Shown in pieces: positions 1 to 10,437 of a stretch of 64,000 nucleotides of DNA. Source of the DNA: Solea solea (lineage: Eukaryota; Chordata; Actinopteri; Pleuronectiformes; Soleidae); contig NC_081138.1 in assembly GCF_958295425.1 (NCBI RefSeq), positions 19,280,886-19,344,885 on the forward strand. The letters run 5' to 3'. How positions within the stretch are numbered: position 1 is the stretch's first letter; each line of letters begins with the position of its first letter. Under the pieces are notes generated by a model. It searched no databases. It was given only the letters and a program-made list of their open reading frames with translations, and was not told the origin of the DNA. Position numbers and translations under genes: made by a program.

Positions 1-864
1 TTCATTAATCTCCCCTTTAATCTCTCTCTCTGTTTACTTCGCTGTGCATTTGCATATAATGTGGAGAATTCACAAGGCTTTGATACAGGGAAACCAGCTG
101 CATGGCTTTAGGGCCTACATGGTTTTGGGATTAGGAGCTCCTTCGCTGAGTAACACAATGATGGGAATCCTTAATGTAATTCTTATCATGTAGCACTGTT
201 CAAAGAGTAGTCCAAACATAGCTACATTTTAAACAAACCGCTCCAAGTGTTCATTCTCCATTTTTCTTGAAATACAAAGTAAAAATATCACCGCAAAAAG
301 TTTGTTACTGAAAGTTTCAATTGATAGTTGGTCTTAACATATGTGTTTATCAGTTTGTGAAATGGGTCATAGTTTATGGACAATATTATTAAATATGGGA
401 AGATTAATAGTTGTTTTCATCCTCACAGCACAATGAGCCCTTACATCAGACACATGCACAGTGGTTTGACGTGAGTTTGTCACGACACCTTTGCAACTGT
501 TAGCGATTTGTAGTTTTTGTCGAAATAGTGTCTCTATAAGTCACCATTACTGTGGTGGTCTTTCCCCACAGTCTGAATGTAAGTGCCTGTTTTCTATTTG
601 AATCTGTCGTCATGGTTTAGTGTGAGATTTTACCATCATTTGTCACAATTTTGTATACAAATTATAAAAAAAAGGTGGTGAAATACACAAGCCTTTCAAG
701 TGTCTGCCCTGGAATTTCAATTTACAATCTTTAGCTTTATATATATATATCTGTTATTTTGGTATATTATACAGTTCTTTATTTGTTGAAATGTGGTGTT
801 GAAGGACACAAAGTGGTACATATTTACATATTTTAATTAAAGCAATTCATTTCAAAATCCACAG
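1..864 (+). other. GnRH receptor gene, intron before exon 2 (partial)
   Basis: No coding segment is recognisable here. The stretch is AT-rich, carries a short TA run near 740-752, and ends in a usable acceptor (CCACAG at 859-864) directly before the receptor exon. I infer that it is the 3' part of the intron after the exon for transmembrane helices 1-4, which is not in the window. Confidence 0.6.
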
Positions 865-1057
865 ATGTTCATTTTCCATAATGTGACCATCACGTACCCA
901 GCCAACTTTACTCAGTGCACCACGCGGGGGAGCTTCGTCACTCACTGGCAGGAAACTGCCTACAACATGTTCACCTTCTCCTGCCTCTTCCTGCTCCCGC
1001 TGGTCATCATGATCGTCTGCTACACCAGGATCTTTATCCAGATGACAAAGAGGAGCT
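865..1057 (+). CDS. gnrhr: Gonadotropin-releasing hormone receptor, exon with extracellular loop 2 and TM5 (partial gene)
   Basis: This is an internal exon of a rhodopsin-family GPCR that binds GnRH at the plasma membrane and signals mainly through Gq/11. It encodes about 64 residues: extracellular loop 2 with the family-typical QCTTRGSFVTHWQE (the Cys is the usual partner of the TM3 disulfide) and an N-glycosylation site NFT, then the hydrophobic TM5 (YNMFTFSCLFLLPLVIMI) and the start of intracellular loop 3 (CYTRIFIQM). It is bounded by an AG acceptor at 863-864 and a GTGAGT donor at 1058. Its length is 3n+1, so it ends in phase 1, matching the next exon exactly. Open reading past 1057 is intronic. 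The fish paralogue type cannot be fixed from this fragment. The family assignment is very secure. Confidence 0.93.
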
Positions 1058-2179
1058 GTGAGTTCTCTCTTTGGTTGCTCAGAGCAGACTTTTGTTTTCT
1101 TATCCTTGAGTTTTTAGTTCTGCGTCTGCTTCCTGTTTTATTTTGAAGCTTTTCTCTACTGCGTACCTTGTGTGTAGTTTTGCTTCCTGTGCCGTCTTCC
1201 CTGATTGTCTGCCTCGCCCTAATGTGTTTGACCTGTGTCTTGTTTGTCACACCTGTGTTTGATTGTCCCTGCCTCCCTCGTGTATTTAGTCTCTGTGCTC
1301 CCCAGTGTCTGCATTTGGTCATTGGTTTTAGTTTGTCTGTTTCTCTATCTTTCTTTTCTTTTTGTTAATTTTTGAAATCTGCATTTGGGTCATCCGTTTT
1401 GTGACAGACCCGTGACACTATCAGATTACTGGAAACATTAATCTACTGGGGAAAATATGTTCAGTGTCCTCTCTTAATATGTTTTTGAGCTGCTTGTTGT
1501 GTGTAATATAAAGCATTGATCTTATATGATTGATGAATATTGACTTAAGGCTGATTAAGTAGCTCAGGAGACCTTGGAAGCGCTTGCAATTGAGTTCATT
1601 TATAATAGTCCTGTATATGATCTCATTTTAAATTTCTGCATCTTTTTGCACATGTACTTGTAAATTGGGAAAGACTTTTAAGCCAAACAAGTGATCGATC
1701 AAATGTGTAGAAATAGACAGCTTGTGCTGTGTGAATACACTGATTTTAAGTTTAGGAATGCACAGTATTAGTAGCACATTATCAGTATGGGCTGATATTG
1801 GCTTTAAAATGTATTATCAGACATCGACAAACACGCTGCAATCCCCTCATATACAGTAGTCTTTGACTAATACAGTAGGCTGAATAGGCTGCCACCTACC
1901 TGACTTCTGTGTCAACTATTATTTTTGACGTTTCTTTATTTTACACAATAAAGAAAATGTATATCTACATCTGCTCTTACATGACTCGGCAAAATATGTT
2001 ATTTTCACTATAGAAGAGATTATTTGGCGTAAAGCTAAACTGTATATCACTATCAGTTATTAGCCCAAGCACTCCTGATATGTCCTCGTATTAGACATTG
2101 GCAAAAGGTCCCCAGTTAAGTTGTCATGCATCTCAGATTTACTCAGATCTAATACTTGTCTCTGATTTTTCCACTGTAG
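1058..2179 (+). other. GnRH receptor intron (phase 1)
   Basis: The intron runs from GTGAGT at 1058 to TTTTTCCACTGTAG ending at 2179. The split codon (T at 1057 plus TG at 2180-2181) restores a Leu and keeps the receptor frame open. Apart from a possible dispersed repeat in its first third, I see no structured element. Confidence 0.85.
1080..1420. repeat. Possible dispersed-repeat remnant in intron
   Basis: A pyrimidine-rich, GC-richer stretch than its surroundings, with repeated CCTGTGT / GATTGTC / TTTGATTGTCC phrases, ending near TTTTGTGACAGACCCGTGAC. The composition resembles the untranslated or terminal regions of teleost retroelements, but I could not define ends, terminal repeats or coding parts. 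The assignment is tentative. Confidence 0.3.
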
Positions 2180-2595
2180 TGTTCTCCAATCAACTGAGTC
2201 TGCGCTGTTCAAAAAACAACATCCCCAAGGCGAGGATGAGAACTCTGAAAATGAGCCTTGTCATAGTGATCTGCTTCATAGTGTGCTGGACTCCATACTA
2301 CCTGCTCGGCTTGTGGTACTGGTTTTTCCCAGACGACTTGGAGGGGAAAGTCTCTCACTCCCTCACCCACATCCTGTTCATCTTTGGCCTTTTCAACGCC
2401 TGCCTGGACCCCATCATTTACGGTCTGTTCACAATACGCTTCTGCAAGGGTCTCAAGGGCGTGAGCCACCGAGGAGCCACAGACATGTCAGTCAAGGTGA
2501 CAAACACCGTGGTAACAGAGACTTTGAAATGCACTGCAATTACTTTTCCTTGCAAAAGACGGGAGGTCGCTGGTGAAAAAGCACAGCAAGTGTGA
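2180..2595 (+). CDS. gnrhr: Gonadotropin-releasing hormone receptor, last coding exon (TM6, TM7, C-terminal tail)
   Basis: Terminal exon encoding the end of intracellular loop 3 (NNIPKARMRTLKM), TM6 with the family hallmark CWTPYYLLGLWYWF, extracellular loop 3 (FPDDLEGKVSHSLTH), TM7 with the GnRH-receptor-type DPIIYG in place of NPxxY, and a cytoplasmic tail of about 50 residues before the TGA at 2593-2595. The tail is typical of non-mammalian GnRH receptors (the mammalian type I receptor lacks it) and contains Ser/Thr residues suitable for desensitisation. The frame joins the previous exon in phase 1, with no stop or frameshift, so the gene looks intact as far as visible. The open frame extends upstream into the intron, but that part has no receptor similarity. 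Which teleost paralogue this is remains open. Confidence 0.94.
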
Positions 2596-3128
2596 ACAGG
2601 CTGAGCCAAGAAAAACAATCCTGTTTTCAGTCAGGAAGGAGAACAATCGCACCATGCAGGAAAGAAGAGTAAACCGTTTATTTACCTTTCCTCTGTGATG
2701 ATGTGTGATTATCTGGTGACTGGATATATTTTCATTATTGCAGCATGTGCACAGTAAATCTGTGAGGCACCCGAGGCTGTCCTCCTTGCATTGAAATTAT
2801 ATAAGCGCTTTAGGAACAGTGTTGCGTAACTGGCTTGATGTATTAAATGTACATTCACTGTGCTATGAAAAAACCTTTAATGACTAAATGAGGCTACACA
2901 ACAGTCCTGCTCTTGTCTGTGCTCAGAGTGCATGTGCACTGAATGCACTATGTCTTTGTACAGTACAAGGCTCTATCAACTGCAACAGGTAACCACTTAC
3001 AGAAATACAGTATATGACCCAGCCCATTCTCTCAGGAGGAGAAATCAACAATGGTCCTCAATAGAGTGCAATTATACAGGCACAAGTATATTAACATCAG
3101 CAAGCCAAAGGTCATAGGCCACAGCATT
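2596..3128. other. Receptor 3' UTR and intergenic DNA
   Basis: AT-rich sequence following the receptor stop. An ATTAAA at 2842-2847 could serve as a polyadenylation signal. No other gene or repeat was recognised. Confidence 0.4.
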
Positions 3129-3501
3129 GTGTAAAGCCATGGTTCTCAAACTGTGGTATGTGTACCACATGTGGGGAAAATCGGAAATACTGTTCTACTG
3201 TATATACCAGGGTATGTGATTGGTAGAATGTGTAGAAAATTATAATATAAATTAAATATTAATAATTACAGTCACCTTATCTCTCGCTCTATCTTAATCT
3301 AATTTCACTACCAGTGTCATTAGTATTACTGTATGTGAGGAAGAGGAGGATGATGAGAGAGCAAATTATCTTACTGAGAAGGAATTTGCCTCCTGTGAAA
3401 AGTCTGTGTTTTAACGTTGGCCATAATGGAGTTACTTTGAAAGCTCTGTATTTTCTCAGGTGGCACTTGGTATGAAAGGTTTGAGAACCACTGGTGTAAA
3501 G
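3129..3501. mobile_element. hAT-type MITE with 8-bp target site duplication
   Basis: A 357-bp insertion (3137-3493) is flanked by a perfect 8-bp direct repeat GTGTAAAG (3129-3136 and 3494-3501). Its ends are inverted: the left starts CCATGGTTCTCAAAC and the right ends GGTTTGAGAACCACTG. The CAGTGGTTCTCAAAC type of terminus and an 8-bp duplication are the signature of hAT (Charlie-like) elements. It has no transposase, so it is non-autonomous. The left terminus has drifted at two or three positions, which suggests an old copy. Confidence 0.85.
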
Positions 3502-3835
3502 AATACAAAAGAGAAAAAGATTATAATGATGGTGTTGTGACATCTACTTTGTTCAAATCAAAAGGTTCAAATTGTGCTCACAATTGTTCGACATGTCAGT
3601 TCTGAACTAAATCGTCACAGACAGATTAAAGGGTTTATAGATCTTTCGAATTTGTGAAACCGTTAACTGCCTCTTTTCACACATAGACCTCCAGATCATC
3701 CCAGGTTCACATCAAAAACACCCACCTGTCAAATCTGGACAATACTATCCCAGTGAGACTCTTAAAACAAAAACTAAAAAACCTTTTTTTTAATGAAATG
3801 CAAAAATACTTTTTTTAATTATTGTACCTCATCAT

Positions 3836-4113
3836 GCTAGGAGGCCACAAGGTTGGTGTTGTGGTTAGCGCGTTTCCTTTGCACCAAGAACACCCGGGAA
3901 CAAGGGCCTTTCTGCGTGGAGTTTGCATGTTCTCCCCATGTGTGCACGCTTATTCTCCAGTTTCCCCCCCACAGTCCAAAAACATGCAGATACGAAGATT
4001 TGAAGACACTCTAAATTGACCATAGGTGTGAGATTTCATGGTTGTTTCTCTCTATGTGGGCCTGTGATGGACTGGTTGGTTGACAGCTGTTCTTTGTCAG
4101 CTGGATTTGATGG
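3836..4113 (+). mobile_element. tRNA-derived SINE copy
   Basis: The head GGTTGGTGTTGTGGTTAGCG resembles a tRNA 5' half (A-box region). It is followed by the teleost SINE body phrases CCTTTCTGCGTGGAGTTTGC, ATGTTCTCCCCATGTG, ACTCTAAATTGACCATAGG and CCTGTGATGGACTGG, then a degenerate GATGGATGGATAATG tail. The head is clearly related to the SINE-head units found inside the 46-kb satellite. No flanking duplication was identified. Confidence 0.75.
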
Positions 4114-4365
4114 ATGGATAATGCTTGGATCTTCTCTGTGCATAATCAATTAAAAAAAACATTTGATTGATTGAATCATGTCCCTAATTCTTTAATGAGC
4201 TAATCTCAATATTTATATCTCCTTTACATATTTGACGATGAGGATGTGTATATGGACGTGTACCAGCCTGAAGCTTACTTGAAGTTTACAGAGGAGAATG
4301 TGAAATCATGCATGGATTGCAAATATCATTTGTATATTAGTGTGATTTAAGCAGTGTTTAAGCAT

Positions 4366-4384
4366 AGAGAGAGAGAGAGGTAGA

Positions 4385-4415
<31 letters not shown>
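4366..4415. repeat. GA-dinucleotide microsatellite
   Basis: Interrupted (GA)n run of about 50 bp, broken by GGTAGAGAGG near its middle. Confidence 0.95.
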
Positions 4416-4420
<5 letters not shown>

Positions 4421-5789
4421 GTAAATCCTTTGAATTATTACATATCAGGTTCCCTATAAATGTGGCATTAAAACTACTGAATCTATGTCATTATTGGTAG
4501 CAGAATGGAAGGAGAGAGGAACGAGTCGACACAATATCAAATCAAATATACTGTAACAAAGATCTGGGTGAAAGCATTTGACTGTGGTATAAATGTAGGA
4601 ACAAGGTAAGGAGAAAAAGTATGGGAAATAATGTAGGTCACATATGAGAGTTGATCAGAAAACAGCAGGACTGCACGCAGAAACAAAGAACAGGAAACTG
4701 GATAAAAAAACAATATTGCCTTTGATCTGAAAGCTGAATACAAATTCAAAAAGCACCAGTTTCGTTAAAAGGAGCAACAGACAACCTCTGTGTCCCCAGC
4801 GGTTCCTGTTTGATGTCTGATGACGGAGACATAAAAACGTAGCAGTGGCAAGACACTTGATACTGGTGCATTACCATTTGACGTTTTTTCTAGGATACAA
4901 TATAGTTTATTGTCCCATGAGGAAATTAGTTTTGGACTCAAATGCTGTGCACTTAACATAGACTTATGTGTATTTGTTGACACTCAACTGAGCAGGATAG
5001 CTAATTGTGGTTTTATTTGACCTTTATTTTACCAGACAAAACATGTGTAGGGGTATAAGAGAAGAGGGAGAAAACCACATTTACCGACATCAAACACATT
5101 CAACAGTAACACAAGTATCATTAAGAATTGCCTTTAGACGGCAAGTTCCAACCATTCGATGCAGCAAATGAAAAGGACAGTTGTAGTGTAATATTATTAT
5201 TGTTATTGTGTTTTTTGTTTGTTTGTTTGTTAAAGACACCTCTATTTTTATTTGCCTTACATGGTGGGACACTGTCCCCATTGGCTGCTCTGATGAGTGA
5301 TAACATGACACTCATGTCACTCATGGTCTCTGAGGACACTTGCAGGCTCAGAACATTTTTATCACTGATGTTGCCTCCTAGCAACCAGTCCCACTGAATT
5401 ATCTGGAGAGTCTGAAACTAGGTCCCTGTCATCAGAGTGGTCCAGTGCAGCATCACTGGTGAAGGATTGACTCTGGTCTGATTAACTCAAACAATGAATC
5501 CATTAGTAACTGCCTACTAAATGAATTGCCTAAATTCATTTGAGGGATTTGTTTGTTTTGGTTTTAATAAAGGTTTAGTATTGAATTGAATTGGGAAAAA
5601 AGCTACTCCTAACAGTGTTTTGGTCTTAGCCAACATTCTTTTATCATCTGTCTCTCAGCTGAAGAACATAAACTCATTCACTGCTCTTTCTCCTCAGTCT
5701 TGTCCTTTCCTATCACATCACCTCTAGTGAGACAGGGACTTACTGTCTCATGGGTGTACCATCACGCTGGCCTTAGTTGTACACTCACA
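4416..5789. other. Intergenic DNA without recognised features
   Basis: All open frames are short and lack family resemblance. TTGAATTGAATTGGG near 5582-5596 may be the tail of a degraded non-LTR element. Nothing else is supported. Confidence 0.5.
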
Positions 5790-6105
5790 TGGCAGAATAG
5801 TAGCTTGCACTGTTGCCTACTAAATTAATTGCCAACAGCAAGAAAGTCACTAGTTCAAATTCAGGTTTGATCAAGGGCCTTTCTGCGTGGAGTGTGCGTG
5901 TGTGTTTTCTCCAGGTAACTTCCTCCCACAATCCAGAAACTTGCAGAGATGTGAATGAGAGGGTGAATGGATCTTCATCTCATCATCTGTGTGTTGCCTA
6001 TGCAATGGACTGGTACCCCTCATTTCACCCACTGTCAGCTGGGATTGGCTCCAGCCCTCTGTGACCCTCATATGGAGGATAAAGTGGTAGACAATAAGTG
6101 AGTAA
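5790..6105 (+). mobile_element. tRNA-derived SINE copy, second
   Basis: Same family and orientation as the copy at 3836-4113 but more diverged. It shows a degenerate tRNA-like head (AGCAAGAAAGTCACTAGTTC), the body phrase GGGCCTTTCTGCGTGGAGTG, CTCCCACAATCCAGAAACTTG, and a better preserved 3' part: CAGCTGGGATTGGCTCCAGC then GTGACCCTC and AGGATAAAGTGGTAGACAAT. The 3' part lets me recognise the minus-strand tail fragment at 10438-10491. Confidence 0.75.
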
Positions 6106-6570
6106 TTTAGAGTCTGTTTGATAGCTATGAATAGTTGTTTGGCCTGACCTTTTAGCGTCTGGTGAAATCACCACCGCTCCTGCTTCTCTCTCACGTTAGG
6201 TCGGCCAGGTCAGTCAGGTCAGTCAGGTCAGAAGGTGTCTTTTAGCGAGATAACAAGCTTTTTCATAGCAGACATGTTTTAGCAGGAAAAGCACAGGTGT
6301 TACTGATAACACCAACAACTGCTTGGCTCACTTCATGCACGCTAGACAATTGGTGCCTTCAAATGGGGTTGGTGCTTCCGTGATTGCGAGATGAGTCCAC
6401 TGAACATCCCTCTTACATCATATTCATTGTACAGTAAGTGAACGTTTCTGAAAGCTCAGAGTTCAAGAGTTTGCAAGTTCAAGTTGAAAACATGTTTGAA
6501 ACATTGCATGAGCATGGCTGTAGCTCTCTTACCTTTCTCTCTCTACTATGCGCGAGCAGCACCTTGTTAT
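6106..6570. other. Intergenic DNA with a short GTCAG-type tandem repeat
   Basis: Only a small GGTCAGTCA repeat (about 2.5 copies, 6208-6231) stands out. Confidence 0.5.
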
Positions 6571-6921
6571 GCTGCGTTCACACCAAATCCGAATTTACTC
6601 TCCGCAGGATCACCTTAGTCTATTTCTGTTGCGGAAGTCTGCATATTTTGGCCGTAAGAGAAGACAGAAGTAATGGGCTTTTCTTTAGTTTTCACCGTCA
6701 ACCATGGCTAATATCAGACACATTGTTGCACTCTTTTGGAAATGTCTGGAGACAACACCATCGAGAGCCAAACACAACTTGGTGAGTTCCACTGTTTACT
6801 TCAGGAGCTCCATATGGATGAGAACTGCTTCCAGCGGTACTTTCGCATGACCAGCAGATGCTCTGCAGCTGGGGCACAAAACGCCAGGAAATCCTGGCCT
6901 GGCCTCGTTACAAGCAAGTAA
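6571..6921 (+). mobile_element. PIF/Harbinger-like transposon remnant
   Basis: An open segment at about 6781-6850 translates to GEFHCLLQELHMDENC and then FQRYFRM. This matches the layout of the N-terminal part of fish PIF/Harbinger transposases, in which a short 'LLQELR..D...F..YFRM' block precedes the DDE nuclease. No nuclease domain follows, and the frame closes within about 70 codons, so it is a scrap. Upstream, TGCTGCGTTCACACC (6571-6585) resembles ends seen in fish DNA transposons, but I cannot define inverted termini or a target duplication. The family call is from memory of the motif only. Confidence 0.45.
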
Positions 6922-7061
6922 GTCGTCAAAATGAGCTGCTCATGATGAAATACTGTTTTCCTCCATCGTTGATAACTTGTTTTTGAGCACTTGTGTTCTC
7001 ACAACTTTGAAGTTCACAAGTCTCACTTGGAAGCACCAAGTGTGACAGTGATCCAGAGGGT

Positions 7062-7142
7062 CACATGGATTCACACCTGTCTGCCATTGTTAGCTGAACT
7101 TCTTTATCTAACACTGGCAGACAGGTGTGTAAAGTCCATGTG
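7062..7142. other. Imperfect inverted repeat / hairpin (81 bp)
   Basis: The left arm 7062-7093 (core ACACCTGTCTGCCA) pairs with the right arm 7108-7142 (core TGGCAGACAGGTGT) around a 14-nt loop. Pairing is nearly continuous over about 30 bp, with one mismatch and one small bulge region. The size and shape fit a microRNA-like precursor or a very small MITE. I see no coding potential or obvious target duplication. Its function is unknown. Confidence 0.7.
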
Positions 7143-8589
7143 CTCTCATTGTGTCAAATGAAGTACATTATCTCACAAGTGCATATATAATAACCTGACC
7201 TCTGTTGACTCTGCTTACTATCATGTTACGTATCTTTTTTTTTTTTTACAGGTATACTGTAACACTGTTGCCATGTGGAGCAGAGGCATCAACAGCATGC
7301 TGCTATTTCTCATGACAAAGTATGATTCAATTTCTTTGAATATTACCTGAAACAGTTTTTAACTTTATGCTGAGAGAGAAGAGTCTATAAAAAGGCAATT
7401 TCTTTTGTGCCAGCTAAACGGCTGCCTCTTTTTCTTAGCAAGAAAACAAATTTGAGCCAAACCTGCATTTGTTGCAGTTCAACCACTTAACTACACAAGC
7501 TGATGCGATTTCCTCTTGTCAAACATTGTGTCCAGATAAAGTGCGGCGATAGCTGAAACCCATTAAAGGCACTTTAGACAATAAACCACATTCGACCCCC
7601 AGATAAAATAGCCAAAATCAGTACTAACTTATTCTCTCATATCAATAAAGAGCAATTTTGGACACATCCATTGCGACTTTTTTTGAAAACAAACACATTT
7701 GAAGCTTGAAACTTTAAGTTTAATGTACCAAGATTTTTTATTTCTGCATATTTAACTGAGTGATTATTAATGGTACTATACAATAAGTATGAACAGTATT
7801 TATACTGAGGAAATAATGATGGAAACAAGGCAAAGAAAGCACATTCTTGCAGCATCTCCTCTACATAGATGGAGCCTAATAGAAGTTTGTTTTTGCTATA
7901 AACTGCAATATACTTAATGTGCTGATGTCTATACCCTCTATATTGCCTCAGTCAGTATGGAGAAGCTCAGCTGCAACAGCTGGACTGACAGGATGTCTAA
8001 CAGCAAGGTTTTCCACTTTGTTACTTCTGTGATGTACACAGAATCATTAAATTAGTTTACTTATCATGTATTCTTGATCAAGCTTACATTAACCAGTAAG
8101 TCCGTGTTTAAAGGATAACTGTTCACTGGTTACGTTGGAGGTTCAGATCATTAATACAGAATATAATTAGCGATGAATAAATATGATAATACTGACTTCT
8201 TAACTGCTCTCGTTAACGATGTCTCTTGAGCAAAGACATCGTTGCTGAATGCATTTAGTGAAGGATGCCATCTATTCACTTCTCTCTTTCTCGGTCAGGC
8301 TTATTCACCGGTGAAAGTATCGAATGGATTCTTTAGAGAGATAAAGGAAGATAAACGTGAAGCCCTGAAGAGCATCCTCATCTCAGTGTGTATGAATTAT
8401 TTATCTCATAATTAATCTTGGGTTGGTTTTGCTTGACGATGAGTGCAAAAGTCATAATACATTCATTAAACTCATTGAAATACAATTCTGTTACAATGAC
8501 ATTGAAATAAGACTTTCCATTTACTCTGAGTGTGGTAGATGTCATGCAGTAGCAACAATCAGGACAGATTGTCTGCCTTATCCCACATA
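7143..8589. other. Intergenic DNA without recognised features
   Basis: AT-rich, with only short open frames and no protein-family resemblance. A poly-T run lies at about 7240-7250. Confidence 0.5.
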
Positions 8590-8672
8590 CAGACTGTAAA
8601 GCCCTTCGAGACTAATTGTGTTTGTGACGTTGGGCTATTTAATTTAAATAAAAACTGAATTTGATTAATTTA
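8590..8672 (+). repeat. LINE/SINE-type 3' tail fragment
   Basis: CAGACTGTAAAGCCCTTCG, then GTTTGTGACGTTGGGCTATTT and AATAAAAACTGAATTTGATT, follows the layout of the conserved 3' end of teleost LINEs and their SINE partners (GTAAAGC...GAG...TTGGGCTATATAAATAAA...TTGA). No coding portion is attached, so it is a 5'-truncated copy. Confidence 0.5.
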
Positions 8673-8705
8673 GTGCCTGTATTTATAAGAAAAGTTGTTA
8701 AAAGG

Positions 8706-8759
8706 ATTATTGTTGTTATTATTAGTAGTAGTCGTATTAGTATTATTATATTATTATAA
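8706..8759. repeat. TTA/TAG trinucleotide-rich microsatellite
   Basis: Degenerate run of ATT/GTT/AGT trinucleotides, including GTTGTTATTATTAGTAGTAG. Confidence 0.8.
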
Positions 8760-8763
8760 GTGA

Positions 8764-9689
8764 TTTGACAGTGGAGTGATACGTGTACTTGAATTAGCAT
8801 GTAAACAGTAAAGATACATTACTATCAAGTGGTTTCAATCATCATTATTTACTGTTAAGAAAGTGAAAAAATAAATCTAACGCCCATCTGATTTAAAAAA
8901 AAAGGTCATTCACATGGATGTTTTTAGCAAAAGGTCAGGGAGGGAGCATTATTGATGACACTTCTGTTTAGAATAATTGGTATCTAACCTGCTCACAGTT
9001 TGGCATTGAGACAAGTATTGGAGTTCAACACGTGACTCTATAGATAGTTTGCAGATTGACATCTGGCCGCTGCTGAGTTAAAATGTCTCCTGCAGCTTAC
9101 CACTGAAAGACAATGTATATAGAGTGTTATGTAAAAATTGCAATATGATATAGAACAGCATGTGTTGAGGGATGAGGGGATGGGTTTCCAATTTCCTCTT
9201 GGTCTCTTAGGGGATTTGAAATAGTAACCTTGTGTCGTCTCTGGACCAGGATATGACAAAACACAATTCAATTTTAATAACAGAGTAGAGTCTTGGTAAG
9301 AAACTATCAATGCAGGCACAAATCATGAAAACAAAATGACACAGTACAGATATCAGTGTGAGGGTGATGCAGTAGGACAAACAGGTATGTTATGCTTTGC
9401 TGCCATCTGCTGTCACAAAGTACAACATGCAATCGTGTCAATCTAGTAGTTAGTTGTAATAGTAGTATACTGTATTATATATTAATAGCCTATTTTCTAG
9501 ACGTTTTTGTGCATGCATGAAATTGTAAATACAATTCATGAAATTCAGTTCATGGGTTTCAGTTTGCTTTAAAATATCTCACTCTCCTGTTCAGTTTTTC
9601 TTTTAACTACTAAGTAACTAAGTTAAAACTAAGTTAAAATCCCCCACAACCAGTATGTTTTGATAGAGGCAAAATTTTTGACTCTTAGA
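8764..9689. other. Intergenic DNA without recognised features
   Basis: No gene-like reading frame, RNA gene or repeat structure was identified. Confidence 0.5.
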
Positions 9690-9931
9690 GAACCCTTCCA
9701 GGTGACGAGCTCATGTTTGAGAGAATTCCAAGAGTGTTCAGGGCTGTCATCAAAGCAAAAGGTGGCTACTTTGAAGAATCGAAAATATAAAACATATTCT
9801 GGTTTCTTTAATACTTTTCTTTACTCATAATTCCATATGTGTTCCTTCATAGTTTGGATGTCTTCAGTAATCTACACATTGAGAAAAAACATTGAATGAG
9901 AAGGTATGTCCAAACCTTTCAATGGTACTAT
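9690..9931 (+). mobile_element. Tc1/mariner transposon 3' remnant
   Basis: Positions 9707-9790 read in one frame as 27 codons ending in a stop and include ERIPRVFRAVIKAKGGYFEE. This matches the C-terminus of Tc1-family transposases (pattern 'R...VI.AKGGYT'). It is followed by the 3' non-coding end with TTGAATGAGAAGGTATGTCC and AATGGTACTATA, the kind of terminus widespread in fish Tc1 elements. The catalytic DDE part is absent. It ends at 9931, exactly where similarity to the HCE downstream flank begins, so it inserted into or next to that flank. Confidence 0.75.
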
Positions 9932-10292
9932 ATATAAAAGTATTTTGTATTTCGCAAACACAGTCTAATAAAAAAGACGCAACAGCAGTCATGTGGTTTT
10001 ACCTTTATTATGAACATTTGAGGCGTGTTGGTGTCATATGTTATGTGGTAAAAAAATTTTTATAATAGATTATAGTTGATTTTATTAATGACAAGGGAAA
10101 AAAGAACACAAACAGGACATTTAATATTAGCATTATTAGCAGCTGTAGAGTGTGTTGATCCTGCTGTCTCTGGCCGATCTGGACATTGGGGTTTGGGATG
10201 GAAGTGATTGTATCCCCCCGTGCTGGAGAGTAAAGGCTATTCTTCCATAGTGCATGATAGAGGAGGAGTTTTTGATGGGGGACAAAGCAGAT
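9932..10292 (-). pseudogene. Truncated HCE hatching-enzyme pseudogene with 3' flank
   Basis: Minus-strand sequence homologous to the 3' end of the intact HCE genes in this window. The coding remnant spans 10136-10292; the 3' UTR and flank (including TTTATT, a reverse-strand AATAAA, near 10080) run down to 9932. Recognisable pieces are FVP.Q, then a shifted-frame remnant of SSIMHYG, then DTIT.IPNPNVQIGQR. About 275 bp between the FVPRQ and MHY regions is missing, which removes the zinc-binding helix. A second deletion of about 23 bp after IGQR removes RGMSRWDI and shifts the frame. Everything upstream of FVPRQ is replaced by unrelated sequence and then satellite, so it cannot make an active protease. 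Confidence 0.87.
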
Positions 10293-10437
10293 CTTTGTCC
10301 TCCTTGACAGACCTAAGTTTAGTATGTTGTCCAAAATGGCTTAAAAATGTCATAGTCTAGTATGACTTCCAAAATCGCTCAAAAAAAGTCATAGTATCAT
10401 ACGTTGTCCAAAATCAGTCAAAAAAGTCATAGTATAG

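Noticed and set aside
2098..2179. Upstream extension of the last receptor exon
   Set aside because: No receptor similarity. The acceptor at 2178-2179 gives the correct phase-1 junction with the previous exon.
5019..5050. TTTATTTGACCTTTATTTTACCAG resembling a common fish transposon phrase
   Set aside because: Too short and isolated, with no ends or further similarity recognised.
5128..5397. Overlapping open frames of 73-89 codons on both strands
   Set aside because: No domain, signal or homology; typical chance frames in non-coding DNA.
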